Assembly: GCA_002327965.1 (NCBI GenBank)
Contig: DCVB01000110.1
Coordinates: 1-16,049 of the forward strand
DNA length: 16,049 bases
Origin: Candidatus Aminicenantes bacterium UBA2199
GTDB taxonomy: Bacteria; Acidobacteriota; Aminicenantia; UBA2199
Direction: 5' to 3'
The notes below the pieces were generated by a model that saw only the letters and a program-made list of their open reading frames with translations, was not told the DNA's origin and searched no databases. Within the stretch, counting starts at the first letter, position 1. Each line of letters begins with the position of its first letter. Positions 1-9,800 of this stretch are shown here, piece after piece. The translations under genes were made by a program, and so were the position numbers.

Positions 1-323
1 AAGATGAACTCGTCGTGCTGCGGCGCCCCGATGTCGACGAAATACAGGACGAGGTCGGCGTCGTGCAGGGCGTCGCGCACGTCCTTCATCATCAGCTCGT
101 TGAGCTTGAAGTGCGGCTTGTGCAGCCCCGGCGAGTCGAAGAACACGGCCTGGCCGCGCTCGGTGGTCTTGATGCCCACGATCTTGCGCCGCGTGGTCTG
201 CGGCTTGGCCGAGACGATGGCGATCTTGGCCTCCAGCAAGGCGTTGAGAAAGGTCGACTTGCCGACGTTGGTGCGGCCGACCAGCGCCACGTAGCCCGAG
301 CGCCGGGCGCTATTTTTTTTCAT
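1..323 (-). CDS. era: GTPase Era, N-terminal part (cut by window edge)
   Basis: This is the first ~107 residues of Era, the GTPase that binds the 3' end of 16S rRNA and helps 30S subunit maturation. The G1/Walker A loop GRTNVGKS is at residues 16-23. The switch I/G2 region PQTTRRKIVGI is at about 41-51, and the G3 motif reads DSPGLH at about 63-68, where DTPG is commoner. The G4/G5 motifs and the KH domain lie beyond the left edge. The ATG at 323 overlaps the end of the upstream CBS protein gene by 14 bases, so translation is probably coupled. The second to fourth codons form an A8 run. It is the last visible gene of the phoH-pgpH-ybeY-CBS-era operon. The identification is secure from the motifs and the order; the gene is incomplete only because the window ends. 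Confidence 0.95.
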   Translation of the reverse strand, partial: MKKNSARRSGYVALVGRTNVGKSTFLNALLEAKIAIVSAKPQTTRRKIVGIKTTERGQAVFFDSPGLHKPHFKLNELMMKDVRDALHDADLVLYFVDIGAPQHDEFI

Positions 324-1527
324 GGCGGACGCGCACCGTCTTGATGCGGTTGCGCTCCATCTCCCGCACCTCGAAGACGTGGCCCTCGGCCGTGACCCGG
401 TCGCCCGGCGCCGGGATGCGGCCCAGCAGGCAGCTGATCAGGCCGGCGACGGTCTGGTAGTCGGCGCTGTCGTCGATCTCGACGTCCAGGGCCTCGTTCA
501 GTTCGTAGATGGAGGTGTCGCCGCGCACCGTCCAGCCGTCGCGGTCGCGGGCGATGGGCTCCAGGTCCTCGTCGTACTCGTCCTTGATGTCGCCGACGAT
601 CTCCTCGATGATGTCCTCCATGCTGATCACCCCGGAGACGCCGCCGAACTCGTCGCTGACGATGGCGAACTTCTGGTTGGTGCGCTGCATCTCCTTGAGC
701 AGCTCCAGGATGCGCATGGTCTCGGGGATGAAGAAAGGCGGGCGCAGGATCTGGCGGATGTCGAAGTCGTCGCGCCCCCAGTAGTCGAGGACGTCCTTGG
801 CCAGGATGATGCCCTCGACGTTGTCCAGTTTGTCGGCGACGACCGGGTAGCGCGATTTCTTCTTCTGGCGGATGGTGGCGACGATCTCCTCCAGGCCGGC
901 GTCGACGTGCACGTGGGTCATGTGCACGCGCGGCGTCATGATCTCCTTGACCAGGGTGTCGCCGAACTCGAGGACGCTCTCGATCATCTCCTGGTCCTCC
1001 TTCTCGATGACCCCCTCCTTGGCCCCCTCCTCCAGGAACACCTCCAGCTGCTCGTCGCTGATCTCCTCGTCGCCGCCGTTCCCGGGCTCGGCCGGGTTCT
1101 CCTTGAGGAACAGGGAGAAAACATAGTTCAGGGGATAGAAGATGAACCAGGCGACGGGAAAGAGGAAGATCAGGCGGCGCAGCACCGCCTCGCGGTTGCG
1201 GTAGGCGACGATGTAGAAGACCACGTTGAAGAACACCAGGTAGAACAGGCCGATGAGCAGGATGCGCAGCGCCGGCGACGGGATCAGCTCCCGCAGCCGG
1301 CGGAAGGTGCAGAGCATCAGGACGATCTGCAGCACGAAGACGATGGTCTCCAGCGAGTGGATGACCAGGTCGAACTTTTCCACGAAGGGGAAGCGCGGCG
1401 GCTTTCTGCCCTCCATGCCGGCCAGGAACCTGGCCAGCGAGATGCGCGAGAAGCTCTCGAAGCTGCTCTCCAGCAGGTGGAACAGCACGGCGGCCAGGAA
1501 CAGGGCGATGAGGCCGGCGAGGCTCAC
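310..1527 (-). CDS. CBS-domain membrane protein of the CorC/HlyC (CNNM-like) family
   Basis: A 405-residue protein with hydrophobic helices in about residues 3-140 (near 3-20, 58-75, 86-108 and 116-140), so it is an inner-membrane protein. An acidic linker (about 150-180) leads to two CBS motifs (about 193-250 and 258-315), including KEIMTPR near 194-200 and SDEFGGVSGVISMEDIIEEI near 291-310. A CorC/HlyC-type C-terminal domain follows (about 330-403). Relatives are linked to divalent cation efflux or resistance and are often called hemolysins on weak grounds. The N-terminal membrane part is divergent from the usual DUF21 helices. The start is GTG at 1527, sharing GTGA with the ybeY stop and preceded by GGAG five bases upstream. 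Its position between ybeY and era is a common bacterial arrangement. The family call is secure; the transported ion is unknown. Confidence 0.9.
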   Translation of the reverse strand: MSLAGLIALFLAAVLFHLLESSFESFSRISLARFLAGMEGRKPPRFPFVEKFDLVIHSLETIVFVLQIVLMLCTFRRLRELIPSPALRILLIGLFYLVFFNVVFYIVAYRNREAVLRRLIFLFPVAWFIFYPLNYVFSLFLKENPAEPGNGGDEEISDEQLEVFLEEGAKEGVIEKEDQEMIESVLEFGDTLVKEIMTPRVHMTHVHVDAGLEEIVATIRQKKKSRYPVVADKLDNVEGIILAKDVLDYWGRDDFDIRQILRPPFFIPETMRILELLKEMQRTNQKFAIVSDEFGGVSGVISMEDIIEEIVGDIKDEYDEDLEPIARDRDGWTVRGDTSIYELNEALDVEIDDSADYQTVAGLISCLLGRIPAPGDRVTAEGHVFEVREMERNRIKTVRVRHEKK

Positions 1528-1940
1528 GGCAGCTCCGCGGCGAACTCGGCGAAGAGCCGGCGCTGCAGCTCCAGCATCTCGCCCTGGTCCGTCTCGTGGT
1601 CCCGGCCCTGCAGGTGCAGCAGGCCGTGGATGGCCAGCAGCAGGATCTCCCGGCCCAGCGACTGCCCGTTCCGCCGCGCCTGCTCCTCGGCCACGGGGAC
1701 GCAGATCAGGACGTCGCCGGCATAGCGGCCGCCGGGAAGCTTCTCACCCAGGGGGAAGCTCAGCACGTCGGTGACGCGGTCCTTGCCGCGAAAAACCCGG
1801 TTCAGCTCGCGCATCTCCTGCTCGCCCGCCAGGCGCACGGTCGCCCGCCCCGGCAGCTGGATGCGGGCCGCGACCCGGCGCAGCAGGGCCGGGAAATTTT
1901 TCACCGGCAGGACGAAGCCCTGGCGCTGGAACGTGATCAT
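1524..1940 (-). CDS. ybeY: Endoribonuclease YbeY (16S rRNA maturation factor)
   Basis: A 138-residue cytoplasmic protein of the UPF0054/YbeY family, a metal-dependent single-strand endoribonuclease involved in 16S rRNA 3'-end maturation and 70S quality control. The zinc motif HGLLHLQGRDH is at residues 105-115, giving the three conserved histidines H105, H109 and H115. The upstream family signature VTDVLSFPLGE is at about 56-66, followed by GDVLIC near 75-80. The length is close to that of other members (about 150). The ATG at 1940 overlaps the stop of the HD-domain gene as ATGA, and its own stop overlaps the next start as GTGA, so it lies inside a tightly coupled operon. An AAGG element lies just ahead of the start. 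The neighbours PhoH and Era are its usual genomic partners. Confidence 0.96.
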   Translation of the reverse strand: MITFQRQGFVLPVKNFPALLRRVAARIQLPGRATVRLAGEQEMRELNRVFRGKDRVTDVLSFPLGEKLPGGRYAGDVLICVPVAEEQARRNGQSLGREILLLAIHGLLHLQGRDHETDQGEMLELQRRLFAEFAAELP

Positions 1941-4213
1941 GGCGCCTTGTCCTTGCTGAAATCAAAGCCCGGGTAGGCGACGCGCTGGTGGTAGATCGAG
2001 GCCAGTTTGTCGTAGAAGCTGCCGGCAATGGTGTTCAGCGCCTTGAAGGTCAGGCCGTCGCACTCGTCGAACTGGTTCTCGGCGATGTCGGAGGCGATGA
2101 TCTTCTCCACCACGTTGCGGATGTCCTTGTCGCCGGGCGCCGAGAGGCTCTTGGCGGCCGCTTCCACCTGGTCGGCCAGCATGATGATGGCCTCCTCCAC
2201 CTGCTGCGGCTTTTCCCCCGGGTAGCGGAACATGTTCTCGTCGAATTCGTCCAGGTTGCCGGCGCTGAGCTCCTTGGCCCGGGCGTGAAAGAACTTGACC
2301 ACCTTGGTGCCGTGATGCTGCGCGATGGCCTGGCTGACCTTGCGCGGCAGCTTCAGCTGCTCGGCCTTCTCCAGCCCGAGCGGGATGTGCGAGATGATGA
2401 TCTTGGCGCTCTCCAGCGGCGTCAGCTGCCCGTGCGGGTCCTCATACACCGACTGGTTCTCGGTGTAGAACTGCGGGCTGTCGATCTTGCCGATGTCATG
2501 GTACAGGGCCATGGCCCGCACCAGCAGCGGCGACAGCTCCAGTTCCTGGGCGGCGGCTTCGGCCAGCGAGGCCACCATCTGCGAGTGATGGTAGGTGCCG
2601 GGCGCCTTCTCCAGCATCTCGCGGAAGCACGGCAGGTTGAGGTTGGTGATCTCGACCAGCTTCAGGTCGGTGACCAGCTTGAAGATCACCTCCCAGAGCG
2701 GGATCATGAAGTTGGCGACGAAGGCCGCCAGCAGCGCCGAGAGGATGCCCAGCAGCATGTAGAAGGTCACCGGCATCCAGCCGGGGTCGTCCGTGGCCAG
2801 GGCGAAGAGCAGCGTGGTCAGCAGGTTGACCGGCAGCACCCAGAAGAACGAGGCCTTGAGGATCGAGGAGCGCTTCAGCCGCTGGTAGAACTCGATGCCG
2901 AAGGCGGCGGCCAGGTTGCCCACCAGCACGTAGAGCAGGATCCTGAAATCCCAGTCAAGGACGAAGGCTCCGATGATCGAATTGATGAAGGAGAAGACGA
3001 CGGCGCTCTGCAGGTCGAACAGGAAGGCGATGATCAGCGCCCCGACGGCGAAGGGGATGCCGTAGGCCAGGGCGGAGCTGTCCACCTGGATGGTGAAGGC
3101 CATGTTCTTGAGGATCAGCGGGTAGATGAACAGCGCCAGGCGGTACATCAGGGCGCAGACGATGAAGGTGACCCCGGAGACGAAGTTCAGGCGCCGGCGG
3201 TTGATGCCGCCGGTCTTGGACAGGATGTTCAGCCTCCAGAAAAAGAAGAAGAGGACGGCCAGCGCCGCCATGATGAAGAAAACGCCGGGGATGCGGCGCG
3301 AACTGGTCTTTTCCTCGGCGGCGATCAGCTGGATCAGGCGCATGTGGTCCTTGTTGACCTCGTCGCCGCTGCGCAGCACGATCTTGCCTTTCTTGAGATG
3401 GATGAAGACCGGATTGACCAGGGCCAGGGTCTTCTCCTCCTGCAGGCGGGTCAGCACCTTGGAAAAGGTGACATTGGTGCTGATGAAATCGAGCAGGATC
3501 GGCCGGACCGTCTCCCGTTCCCTCTCGCTCAGGCGGAATTCCCGCAGCAGCGCCGTCAGGTTGGCCTCGATCTCGTTCAGGTCGTAAAAATCCCCCAGCC
3601 GGGCCTGGGCATATCCCCGTTTCTCATTGTAGACGGTGATCTCGTCGCCCGGGCCGCGGGGAACGCCGATGCGCGACAGGATGATCCCCTTCTCGCCCCA
3701 TTTCTTCGCCTCCAGCAGCAGGCGGTCCAGGTCGACCTTGGCGAAGGTGTTGGACATCATCAGCGTCTGCAGGGCCTGCGGCTGCAGTTCCAGGCCGAAA
3801 TTCTCGCGGATGCCAGCGCCCAGCCCCTCGAGTTGCGACCGTTTCATCAGGTACTCCTGGCGCGCCTCCTTGATGAAGCGGAACCACTCGTTCAGCAGCA
3901 TCTGGCTGCTTTCGATCTTCTGGGCGTTGAACTCGTAGACCGGAATCAGCGCCTCCAGGGCCTGGCGGCGGTTCTGCTCGGTCATCTCCTTGTCCTCGAC
4001 CGTCATGTCCTTGCGGATGACGATGTCGCTGTCGGCGATGTCGCCGACCTTCAGCCCCGTATCGCGAATGGAGCGCGCCGGAGGGACGTAGCTGAGATAG
4101 GAGATGGCCACGACGAAGAACGCCCCGATCAGCACCTTGCCCCAGGGCGAGCTCCCCTTCTCCGGCGCGTCGGGCCGCTGTTTTTTCGCCTTGCGTTCCA
4201 GGTCAAAGTTCAT
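1937..4213 (-). CDS. pgpH: 7TM-HD membrane phosphohydrolase, PgpH-like (c-di-AMP phosphodiesterase)
   Basis: A 758-residue integral membrane protein with the PgpH/YqfF layout. It has one N-terminal helix (about 24-43), a large extracytoplasmic 7TMR-HDED domain (about 50-305), a cluster of about seven helices (about 309-505) and a cytoplasmic HD domain (about 530-700). Visible HD metal ligands are H542/H543 in TYHHSQMV, H572-D573 in LYHDIGK, H634/H635 in AQHHGT and D681 in MLADQVEAA. In characterised members (Listeria PgpH) the HD domain hydrolyses c-di-AMP to pApA; the same reaction is inferred here. The start is ATG at 4213, overlapping the phoH stop as ATGA. Its place between phoH and ybeY is a widespread arrangement. 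No diadenylate cyclase is visible in this window, so c-di-AMP use by this organism is assumed from the family. Confidence 0.93.
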   Translation of the reverse strand: MNFDLERKAKKQRPDAPEKGSSPWGKVLIGAFFVVAISYLSYVPPARSIRDTGLKVGDIADSDIVIRKDMTVEDKEMTEQNRRQALEALIPVYEFNAQKIESSQMLLNEWFRFIKEARQEYLMKRSQLEGLGAGIRENFGLELQPQALQTLMMSNTFAKVDLDRLLLEAKKWGEKGIILSRIGVPRGPGDEITVYNEKRGYAQARLGDFYDLNEIEANLTALLREFRLSERERETVRPILLDFISTNVTFSKVLTRLQEEKTLALVNPVFIHLKKGKIVLRSGDEVNKDHMRLIQLIAAEEKTSSRRIPGVFFIMAALAVLFFFFWRLNILSKTGGINRRRLNFVSGVTFIVCALMYRLALFIYPLILKNMAFTIQVDSSALAYGIPFAVGALIIAFLFDLQSAVVFSFINSIIGAFVLDWDFRILLYVLVGNLAAAFGIEFYQRLKRSSILKASFFWVLPVNLLTTLLFALATDDPGWMPVTFYMLLGILSALLAAFVANFMIPLWEVIFKLVTDLKLVEITNLNLPCFREMLEKAPGTYHHSQMVASLAEAAAQELELSPLLVRAMALYHDIGKIDSPQFYTENQSVYEDPHGQLTPLESAKIIISHIPLGLEKAEQLKLPRKVSQAIAQHHGTKVVKFFHARAKELSAGNLDEFDENMFRYPGEKPQQVEEAIIMLADQVEAAAKSLSAPGDKDIRNVVEKIIASDIAENQFDECDGLTFKALNTIAGSFYDKLASIYHQRVAYPGFDFSKDKAP

Positions 4214-5151
4214 TTTTCCGCCTTTTCGTAGGCCTCGATGATGCGCTGGATCAGCGGGTGGCGCACGATGTCCTTCTGGGTCAGGTAGGTGACGCCGATC
4301 CCCGGCACGTCCTTCAGGATCTTGATGGCCTTGAATATCCCCGATTTCCTGGGCTGCTCCAGGTCGATCTGGGTGATGTCGGCGGTGACCACCACCCGCG
4401 AGTTGAGCCCGAAGCGGGTCAGGAACATCTTCATCTGCGAATCGACCGTGTTCTGCCCCTCGTCGAGGATGATGAAGGCGTCGTTGATGGTGCGGCCGCG
4501 CATGTAGGCCAGCGGGGCGATCTCGATGATCCCCTTCTCGATCAGCTCCGAGGTACGCTCGAAGCCGATCAGGAAGTACAGGGCGTCGTAGAGCGGCCGC
4601 AGGTAGGGGTTGATCTTCTGCTGGATGTCGCCGGGGAGAAAACCCAATTTTTCGCCGGCCTCGACCACCGGGCGCGTGAGCACGATGCGCTCCACCCGCT
4701 TGCCGATCAGGAAGTTCAGGGCCATGGCGATGGCCAGGAACGTCTTGCCGGTGCCGGCCGGGCCGATGCCGAAGACCATGTCGCGGCCCTGGATGGCCTC
4801 GACGTAGGCGCGCTGGTTGAAGGTCTTGGGAAAAACCTCCTTGCCGTCCACCTTGATGAGGTGTTTCTTGAAAACATCTTCCTGGAGCTGCTCGAGCCTG
4901 CCCTCGGCGACCAGGTTCAGGCTGAACTGGATGTCATGGTCCTGAAGCTTGCCGTTCTCCTCGTGCAGCTGCACCAGCTGCTGCAGGTACTTCCTGAACT
5001 TGCGCCCCTGGGCGCCGTTTCCCGAGTACATGACCTTGTCGCCGCGCAGGGCGATCTCCAGGCCGAAGGCCTTCTCGATCGCCTCAAGGTTTTTCTGGAT
5101 CAGGAAAGGGAAATGGCCGCCCAGCCCGTCCGGGCATATGAACTCTTCCAT
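4210..5151 (-). CDS. phoH: PhoH-like ATPase
   Basis: A 313-residue cytoplasmic P-loop ATPase of the PhoH family. An N-terminal segment (1-105) with small KH-like features precedes the ATPase. Walker A is GPAGTGKT at 130-137 and Walker B is FIILDEGQN at about 226-234. The family signatures RPVVEAGEKLGFLPGD (160-175) and SRVVVTADITQIDL (251-264) are intact. PhoH proteins are proposed RNA-associated ATPases or helicases; their cellular role is poorly defined, but they co-occur with YbeY. This is the first gene of the phoH-to-era operon, about 30 nt downstream of the predicted transcription start. The ATG at 5151 is preceded by AGGCGG and then a run of nine T, so the ribosome-site spacing is unusually long (about 10-13 nt). 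Confidence 0.95.
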   Translation of the reverse strand: MEEFICPDGLGGHFPFLIQKNLEAIEKAFGLEIALRGDKVMYSGNGAQGRKFRKYLQQLVQLHEENGKLQDHDIQFSLNLVAEGRLEQLQEDVFKKHLIKVDGKEVFPKTFNQRAYVEAIQGRDMVFGIGPAGTGKTFLAIAMALNFLIGKRVERIVLTRPVVEAGEKLGFLPGDIQQKINPYLRPLYDALYFLIGFERTSELIEKGIIEIAPLAYMRGRTINDAFIILDEGQNTVDSQMKMFLTRFGLNSRVVVTADITQIDLEQPRKSGIFKAIKILKDVPGIGVTYLTQKDIVRHPLIQRIIEAYEKAEK

Positions 5152-5187
5152 TAAAAAAAAACCGCCTCTGGTCTATTCATTGGTGAA

Positions 5188-5216
5188 ATTATAGGCAGCA
5201 TTGGCCTAAATGTCAA
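5188..5216 (-). promoter_or_regulatory. Perfect sigma-70 consensus promoter for the phoH operon
   Basis: On the minus strand TTGACA (5216-5211) is followed by exactly 17 bases and TATAAT (5193-5188). Both hexamers and the spacer match the housekeeping sigma consensus. The predicted start is near 5181, leaving a 5' leader of about 30 nt before phoH. It lies in the short gap after the transporter stop codon (5237), and no terminator is visible in between, so read-through from the metF operon could add to it. Confidence 0.88.
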
Positions 5217-5236
5217 TCATTGCGGCGGGGACACCC

Positions 5237-6808
5237 TCAGGCGAGCCCGACCAGGGGCAGCAGCAGCCGCAAACCGAGCCAGATCAGCAGCCCGCCGGCC
5301 AGGTCGAAGAGGAAGCCGGCGCGGATCATCTTGACGATGGGCACCAGCCCCGAGCCGTAGACGATGGCATTGGGCGGGGTGGAAACGGGGAGCATGAACC
5401 CCCAGCTGCAGCCCAGCACGGCGCCCAGGGCCGGCGGCAGCGGATTGATGCCGGCCGCGACGGCCAGGGAGATGATCACCGGCACCACCATGTTGGCCGC
5501 GGCCGTATTGGAGGTCGTCTCGCTGGCCAGGATGGCGATGAACACGGCGGCGAAGGTCACGCCCCACAGCGATTCGGCCCCGGAAACGGCCAGCAGACCC
5601 TGGCCGATGCGGTCGGCCAGGCCGGTCTGGAACATCAGGTTCCCGAGGCTCAGCCCGCCGCCGAACAGCAGCAGCGTGCCCCAGTCGATGCGCACCGCCT
5701 GTTTCCAGGAGATGGTGAATTCCCTTTTCTTCCAGTCCACGGGCAGGAGAAAGAGCAGGACCGCCCCGACCAGGGCCGCTGTCGCCTCGGGGATGCGTCC
5801 GCCGTACCACTTGGCCGCGGGCGAAGCGCTGCCCCAGAACACGGCCAGGAAACCCGGTATCACCCACAGGGCGACCGTGACCAGGAACGCCGCCAGCGCG
5901 TTCTTCTGACCGCGGCTCCAGGGGCCGAGCCTGGCCAACTCGCGGCGCACGTACTCCCGGCTGCCCGCGATCACGGGCATTTCCGGTCGGTGCAGGGCAT
6001 AGAGCATCCCGAACAGCAGCAGGTACATGGCCAGCAGCATGGGCACGGCGAACAGCATCCACTGGAAGAACGGGATCTTCACCCCGGCGAACTTCTCGAT
6101 CATGGCCAGGCCGATCAGGTTGGGCGGCGTCCCCACCGGCGTGCCGATGCCGCCGGTGGAGGAGGCGTAGGCGGCCATCAGCATCATCCCGGTGGCGAAG
6201 CGAAAGCGCATGGGGTCGACCTTGACGCCGCTCCGGCTCTCCATCAGCCCGGCCATGGCCGAGATGATGCCGATGCCGATGGGCAGCATCATGGCCGTGG
6301 CGGCCGTGTTGCTGATCCACATCGACAGGAAGGCCGAGATGGCGCCGAAGGCGAAAAGGATGCGCCAGGCGCGGTCGCCCACCCAGCGCCTGGACATGAT
6401 GCCGTAGGCGAACCTGCGGTCCAGGCCGTGGACATTCATGGCGCGGGCCAGGATGAAGCTGCCCAGGAACAGGAATATGGTCGGCTCGGCGAAGGGGGCC
6501 AGGACGGTCCTGGCATCGGCCACACCGGCCAGGATGCACAGCACGGCTCCCAGCAGGGCGCTGACCGGGATGGGGACCGGCTCGCCGATCCACCAGACGA
6601 CGATCCAGGCGATGATGGCGGCCAGGGTATGGGCCTGGGGACTGAGAGCGGGCATGGGATAGAGGTGGACGGCCAGGCCCAGCATTGGTCCCAAAAACAG
6701 GCTCCCCCGCTGGCGCCAGGATTCCACCCGCGCCTCGATGGGCGAGATCGCGCCGGCCACGGCGGCATTGGGCTCGTGAACGACCGTGATCCCCGTGTCT
6801 TTCTCCAA
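5237..6808 (-). CDS. SLC13/DASS-family sodium-coupled anion transporter
   Basis: A 523-residue polytopic membrane protein of the divalent anion:sodium symporter family (SdcS/VcINDY-like; the length matches SdcS). Both inverted repeats carry the sodium/carboxylate SNT motif: SNTAATAMMLP at 166-176 and SNTAAANMVVP at 433-443. Each is followed by its TPPN loop, GTPVGTPPNLIG (222-233) and LPVSTPPNAIVYGSG (473-487). Hydrophobic helices fill residues 55-520. Family substrates are C4-dicarboxylates, citrate or sulfate; the sequence alone does not decide. The start is TTG at 6808, chosen because GGAGGGAG lies five bases upstream and because longer readings run into the end of metH. It begins 14 bases after the metH stop, so it is very likely the third gene of the metF-metH operon. 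Confidence 0.93.
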   Translation of the reverse strand: MEKDTGITVVHEPNAAVAGAISPIEARVESWRQRGSLFLGPMLGLAVHLYPMPALSPQAHTLAAIIAWIVVWWIGEPVPIPVSALLGAVLCILAGVADARTVLAPFAEPTIFLFLGSFILARAMNVHGLDRRFAYGIMSRRWVGDRAWRILFAFGAISAFLSMWISNTAATAMMLPIGIGIISAMAGLMESRSGVKVDPMRFRFATGMMLMAAYASSTGGIGTPVGTPPNLIGLAMIEKFAGVKIPFFQWMLFAVPMLLAMYLLLFGMLYALHRPEMPVIAGSREYVRRELARLGPWSRGQKNALAAFLVTVALWVIPGFLAVFWGSASPAAKWYGGRIPEATAALVGAVLLFLLPVDWKKREFTISWKQAVRIDWGTLLLFGGGLSLGNLMFQTGLADRIGQGLLAVSGAESLWGVTFAAVFIAILASETTSNTAAANMVVPVIISLAVAAGINPLPPALGAVLGCSWGFMLPVSTPPNAIVYGSGLVPIVKMIRAGFLFDLAGGLLIWLGLRLLLPLVGLA

Positions 6809-6813
6809 ATGAA

Positions 6814-6821
6814 CTCCCTCC
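6814..6821 (-). promoter_or_regulatory. Ribosome binding site fixing the TTG start of the transporter
   Basis: GGAGGGAG on the minus strand lies five bases before the TTG at 6808, within the 14-base gap after metH. It decides the start against a much longer open frame reaching 7159, which lies inside metH. Confidence 0.8.
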
Positions 6822-6822
6822 G

Positions 6823-9800
6823 TTAAAAATAGGTTGCCTGGGGGTGGCAGACAACCAGCCCGCTGACGCTCAGCTCGGGCAGCAGCTGGTCGCTGCTGGT
6901 CAGGGAGACGCCGATGCGGCCGGCTTCCAGGAGGCGCACGAGCTTTTTCTGGTCGGCCAGGGCGGGCCAGGCCGGGAATCCGGGGCTGAACCTGCGCCCC
7001 TGCTTCCCCGCCAGCCCCAGCTCGCGGCGGATGCGTTGGTGCACCGCCCCGGCCAGCGCCTCGGCCAGCTCGGCCCCGAAGCCGTGCAGGATCAGGTAAC
7101 GGCTGTAGCGGTCGGAGGCGAAAAGCTCCTTTTCCAGTGCGTCCAGGCCGGCGCCGCAAGTGGCGATGAACAGCGGCAGCGTCTCCCCTTCCGCGGCGAA
7201 GTAATCGGCCAGCGATACCCCCTTGCGGCGGGGCAGGTCAAAAATCTCTTCTTTTGCGCCGTGGGAAACCAGCAGGCCGTTCTTTCCCCGGCGCCGGCAG
7301 GAGAAATATCCGTAAACAGCCGAAAAGCGCTCGATTCCCCTCTCCTTGAGCAGCTCCAGGGTCTCATCCAAGAACTGCCCGGCTTTCCTTCCCGGGCGCA
7401 TGCGCCAGCGTGACTGGGCCAGGACACGGCGATCGATGAGGGGCAGGAGATCCTCCAGGCGCCAGTCCACGATACAGGTTCCCGGGAACGGCGGCGACGG
7501 CGTTCGCGAAGGGCCAATGGCAAAGGGTATTTTGGCCTTCGCTGTTGCGCCCCCAGTTGCCGGCGCCGCCGCGGTTTCGGCGCCGGACATGATCTTCATG
7601 GCCGCGAAAGCGTCGGCGGCGTAGGCGACCTTTCCATGGTACTCCGCGCGCAACGCCGTTTCCACAAAGGCCGGCGTCAGGGCGGCACCGCCGCAGATCA
7701 CGGGGACGCGGATCCCCTGCGCGCGCAGGTGGCGCAGGATGCCGGTCATTTCCAGCGTGGAGCGGACCAGCAGGGCGCTCAGGCCGACGTGGTCGGGACG
7801 GTGCCCGGCCACGGCGGCGGCGATCTCCTCGCCGCCCTGGTTGGTGCCCAGGTTGATCACCCGGTAGCCGTTGCTGCGCAGGATGATGTCGACCAGGTTC
7901 TTGCCGATGTCGTGGACATCGCCCTTGACCGTGGCCAGGACCATGGTGCCGCGCAGGCGCCGACCGGCCTTGGGCAGGCGCGGCTCCAGGATGTCCAGCG
8001 CCGCCTTGACCACCTCGGCCGCCTGCAGCACGAAGGGCAGCTGCATGTAGCCCTTCTCGAACAGTTTCCCCACCTCGGCCATGGCCGGCAGCAGGTGATC
8101 GTTGACGATGTCCAGGGGGGGGGTATCGGCGGCCATCAGGGCCAGATCGTCACCGAGCCCGGCGGCATTGCCGTTGAGCACCGCGACGCGCAGCCGCTGC
8201 GCCGGGGTCTTGGGCGCCGCTTCTTTGTCTTCATCCCCGCTTTTTCTGCCCTGGAAATGCTCCATGACGGCCCGCAGGGGATCGCGGCCGCGCCGGCGGT
8301 TGAAAATGAGATCCTCGGCCAGGCGCATCTCGCCTGGATCGATGCGGTTCAAAGGCAGGATCCGGCCGGCATGGAAGATGGCGGCGTCCAGGCCGTTGAG
8401 CACGGCATGGTAGAGGAAGACGGCATTGATGATGCGCCGGGCCGCAGGCTGCAGGCCATAGGAAATATTGCTGACCCCTAGCAGGGTGTGGGCCCGGGGC
8501 AGCGATCCTTTCAGCAGTTTCAGGGCGGCCAGGGTCTCCACCCCGGCGTCGAACAGTCCGGGATCGCCCGATCCCAGGGTGAAGGTCAGCGGATCGAGGA
8601 ACAGGTCGCGGGAATGCAGGCCGTGCTCCAGGGCCAGGTCATGGAGCCGTTTCAGCACGGCCGCCTTTCTCCGGCGCGTCCGCGCCATCCCCTGCTCGTC
8701 GATGGCCAGGCAGACCACGGCGGCGCCAAAGTCCCGGGCCAGGCCCAGGATCTCCGCGGCCCGGGCACCCCCGTCCTCCAGGTTGATGGAATTGATCACC
8801 GCCCGGCCGGCGCAGCGCCGCAATCCGGCCGCCAGCGCCGGGATGCTGGCGCTGTCCAGCATCAGCGGCAGGCGGTTGCGGGCATTCAGCCCGGCGACGG
8901 CCCTTTCCATGTCGCCGGCCTCGTCGCGACCGGCGAAAGCCACGTTGAGATCGAGCAGGTGCGCCCCTTCGTTCGCCTGCTCCTGGGCGACGGCCAGCAT
9001 GGCGTCGAGGTCGTCGACCAGCAGGGCGCTTTTGAACTTGCGGCTGCCGGTGGCGTTGGTCTGCTCGCCGATGATCAGCGGCCTGGGCTTCACCTTCAGG
9101 TCCTGGGCAGCGAACAGCGAGGTGGCCCGGCCCGCGGCAGCGGGTTTGCGGCGCCGGACCGGGGCCAGCCCTGCCAATGCCACGGCCAGGGCCCGGATAT
9201 GGCGCCGGGTCGAGCCGCAGCACCCGCCGACGATGGCGGCGCCGCTCTCGGTGACGAAATCCCGCAGCTGGCGGGCGAAGACGGCGGGTTCCAGGTCATA
9301 GACGTACCGGCCGTCCCTGTAGCGCGGCAGACCGGCATTGGGCATGACGGCCAGCGGGAATGGGGATTGGGCGGACAGCGTCCTGACCGCCTCGGCCATC
9401 CCTTCGGGGCCGGTGCCGCAGTTGACCCCGAAGGCGAAGAGGGGGAAGGGCAGGAAAGTCGCCAGCGCCGTGGCGATGTCGGTGCCCAGCAGCATGCGTC
9501 CCTTCTCGAGGGTGACCAGCAGGGTGACCGGACGGGCGCTCCCCTTCTCCCGGAAGACCCGGCTCAATGCCCGCAGGGCGGCCTTGGCCTGGAGCATGTC
9601 CTGGCAGGTCTCCACCTGGAACAGGTCGACGCCGCCATCGAAAAGGCCCAGCGCCTGGGGGTAATAGGAATCCTCCAGGGCCTGGAAATCGACCTGCTGC
9701 AAGCTGGGCAGGCGCGAGCCCGGGCCGATCGAGCCGGCGACATAGCGCGGCTGCTCCCGGCTGCTGAAATCGGCGGCTGCCTGCACGGCCAGCCCGGCCG

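Noticed and set aside
310..323. Programmed frameshift from the CBS gene into era at the A8 run
   Set aside because: A shift would be needed to join the frames, but era has its own ATG in a normal overlap and the fusion has no known precedent; ordinary translational coupling explains it.
322..4231. Long open frames on the plus strand opposite the CBS, ybeY, pgpH and phoH genes
   Set aside because: They are antisense shadows caused by high GC at codon position 3; the products are low-complexity (rich in D, V, L, Q, H) and no domain is recognisable.
6809..7159. N-terminal extension of the transporter to 640 residues
   Set aside because: The extra part is Arg/Pro/Gly-rich, lies entirely inside metH, and a strong ribosome site marks the TTG at 6808.
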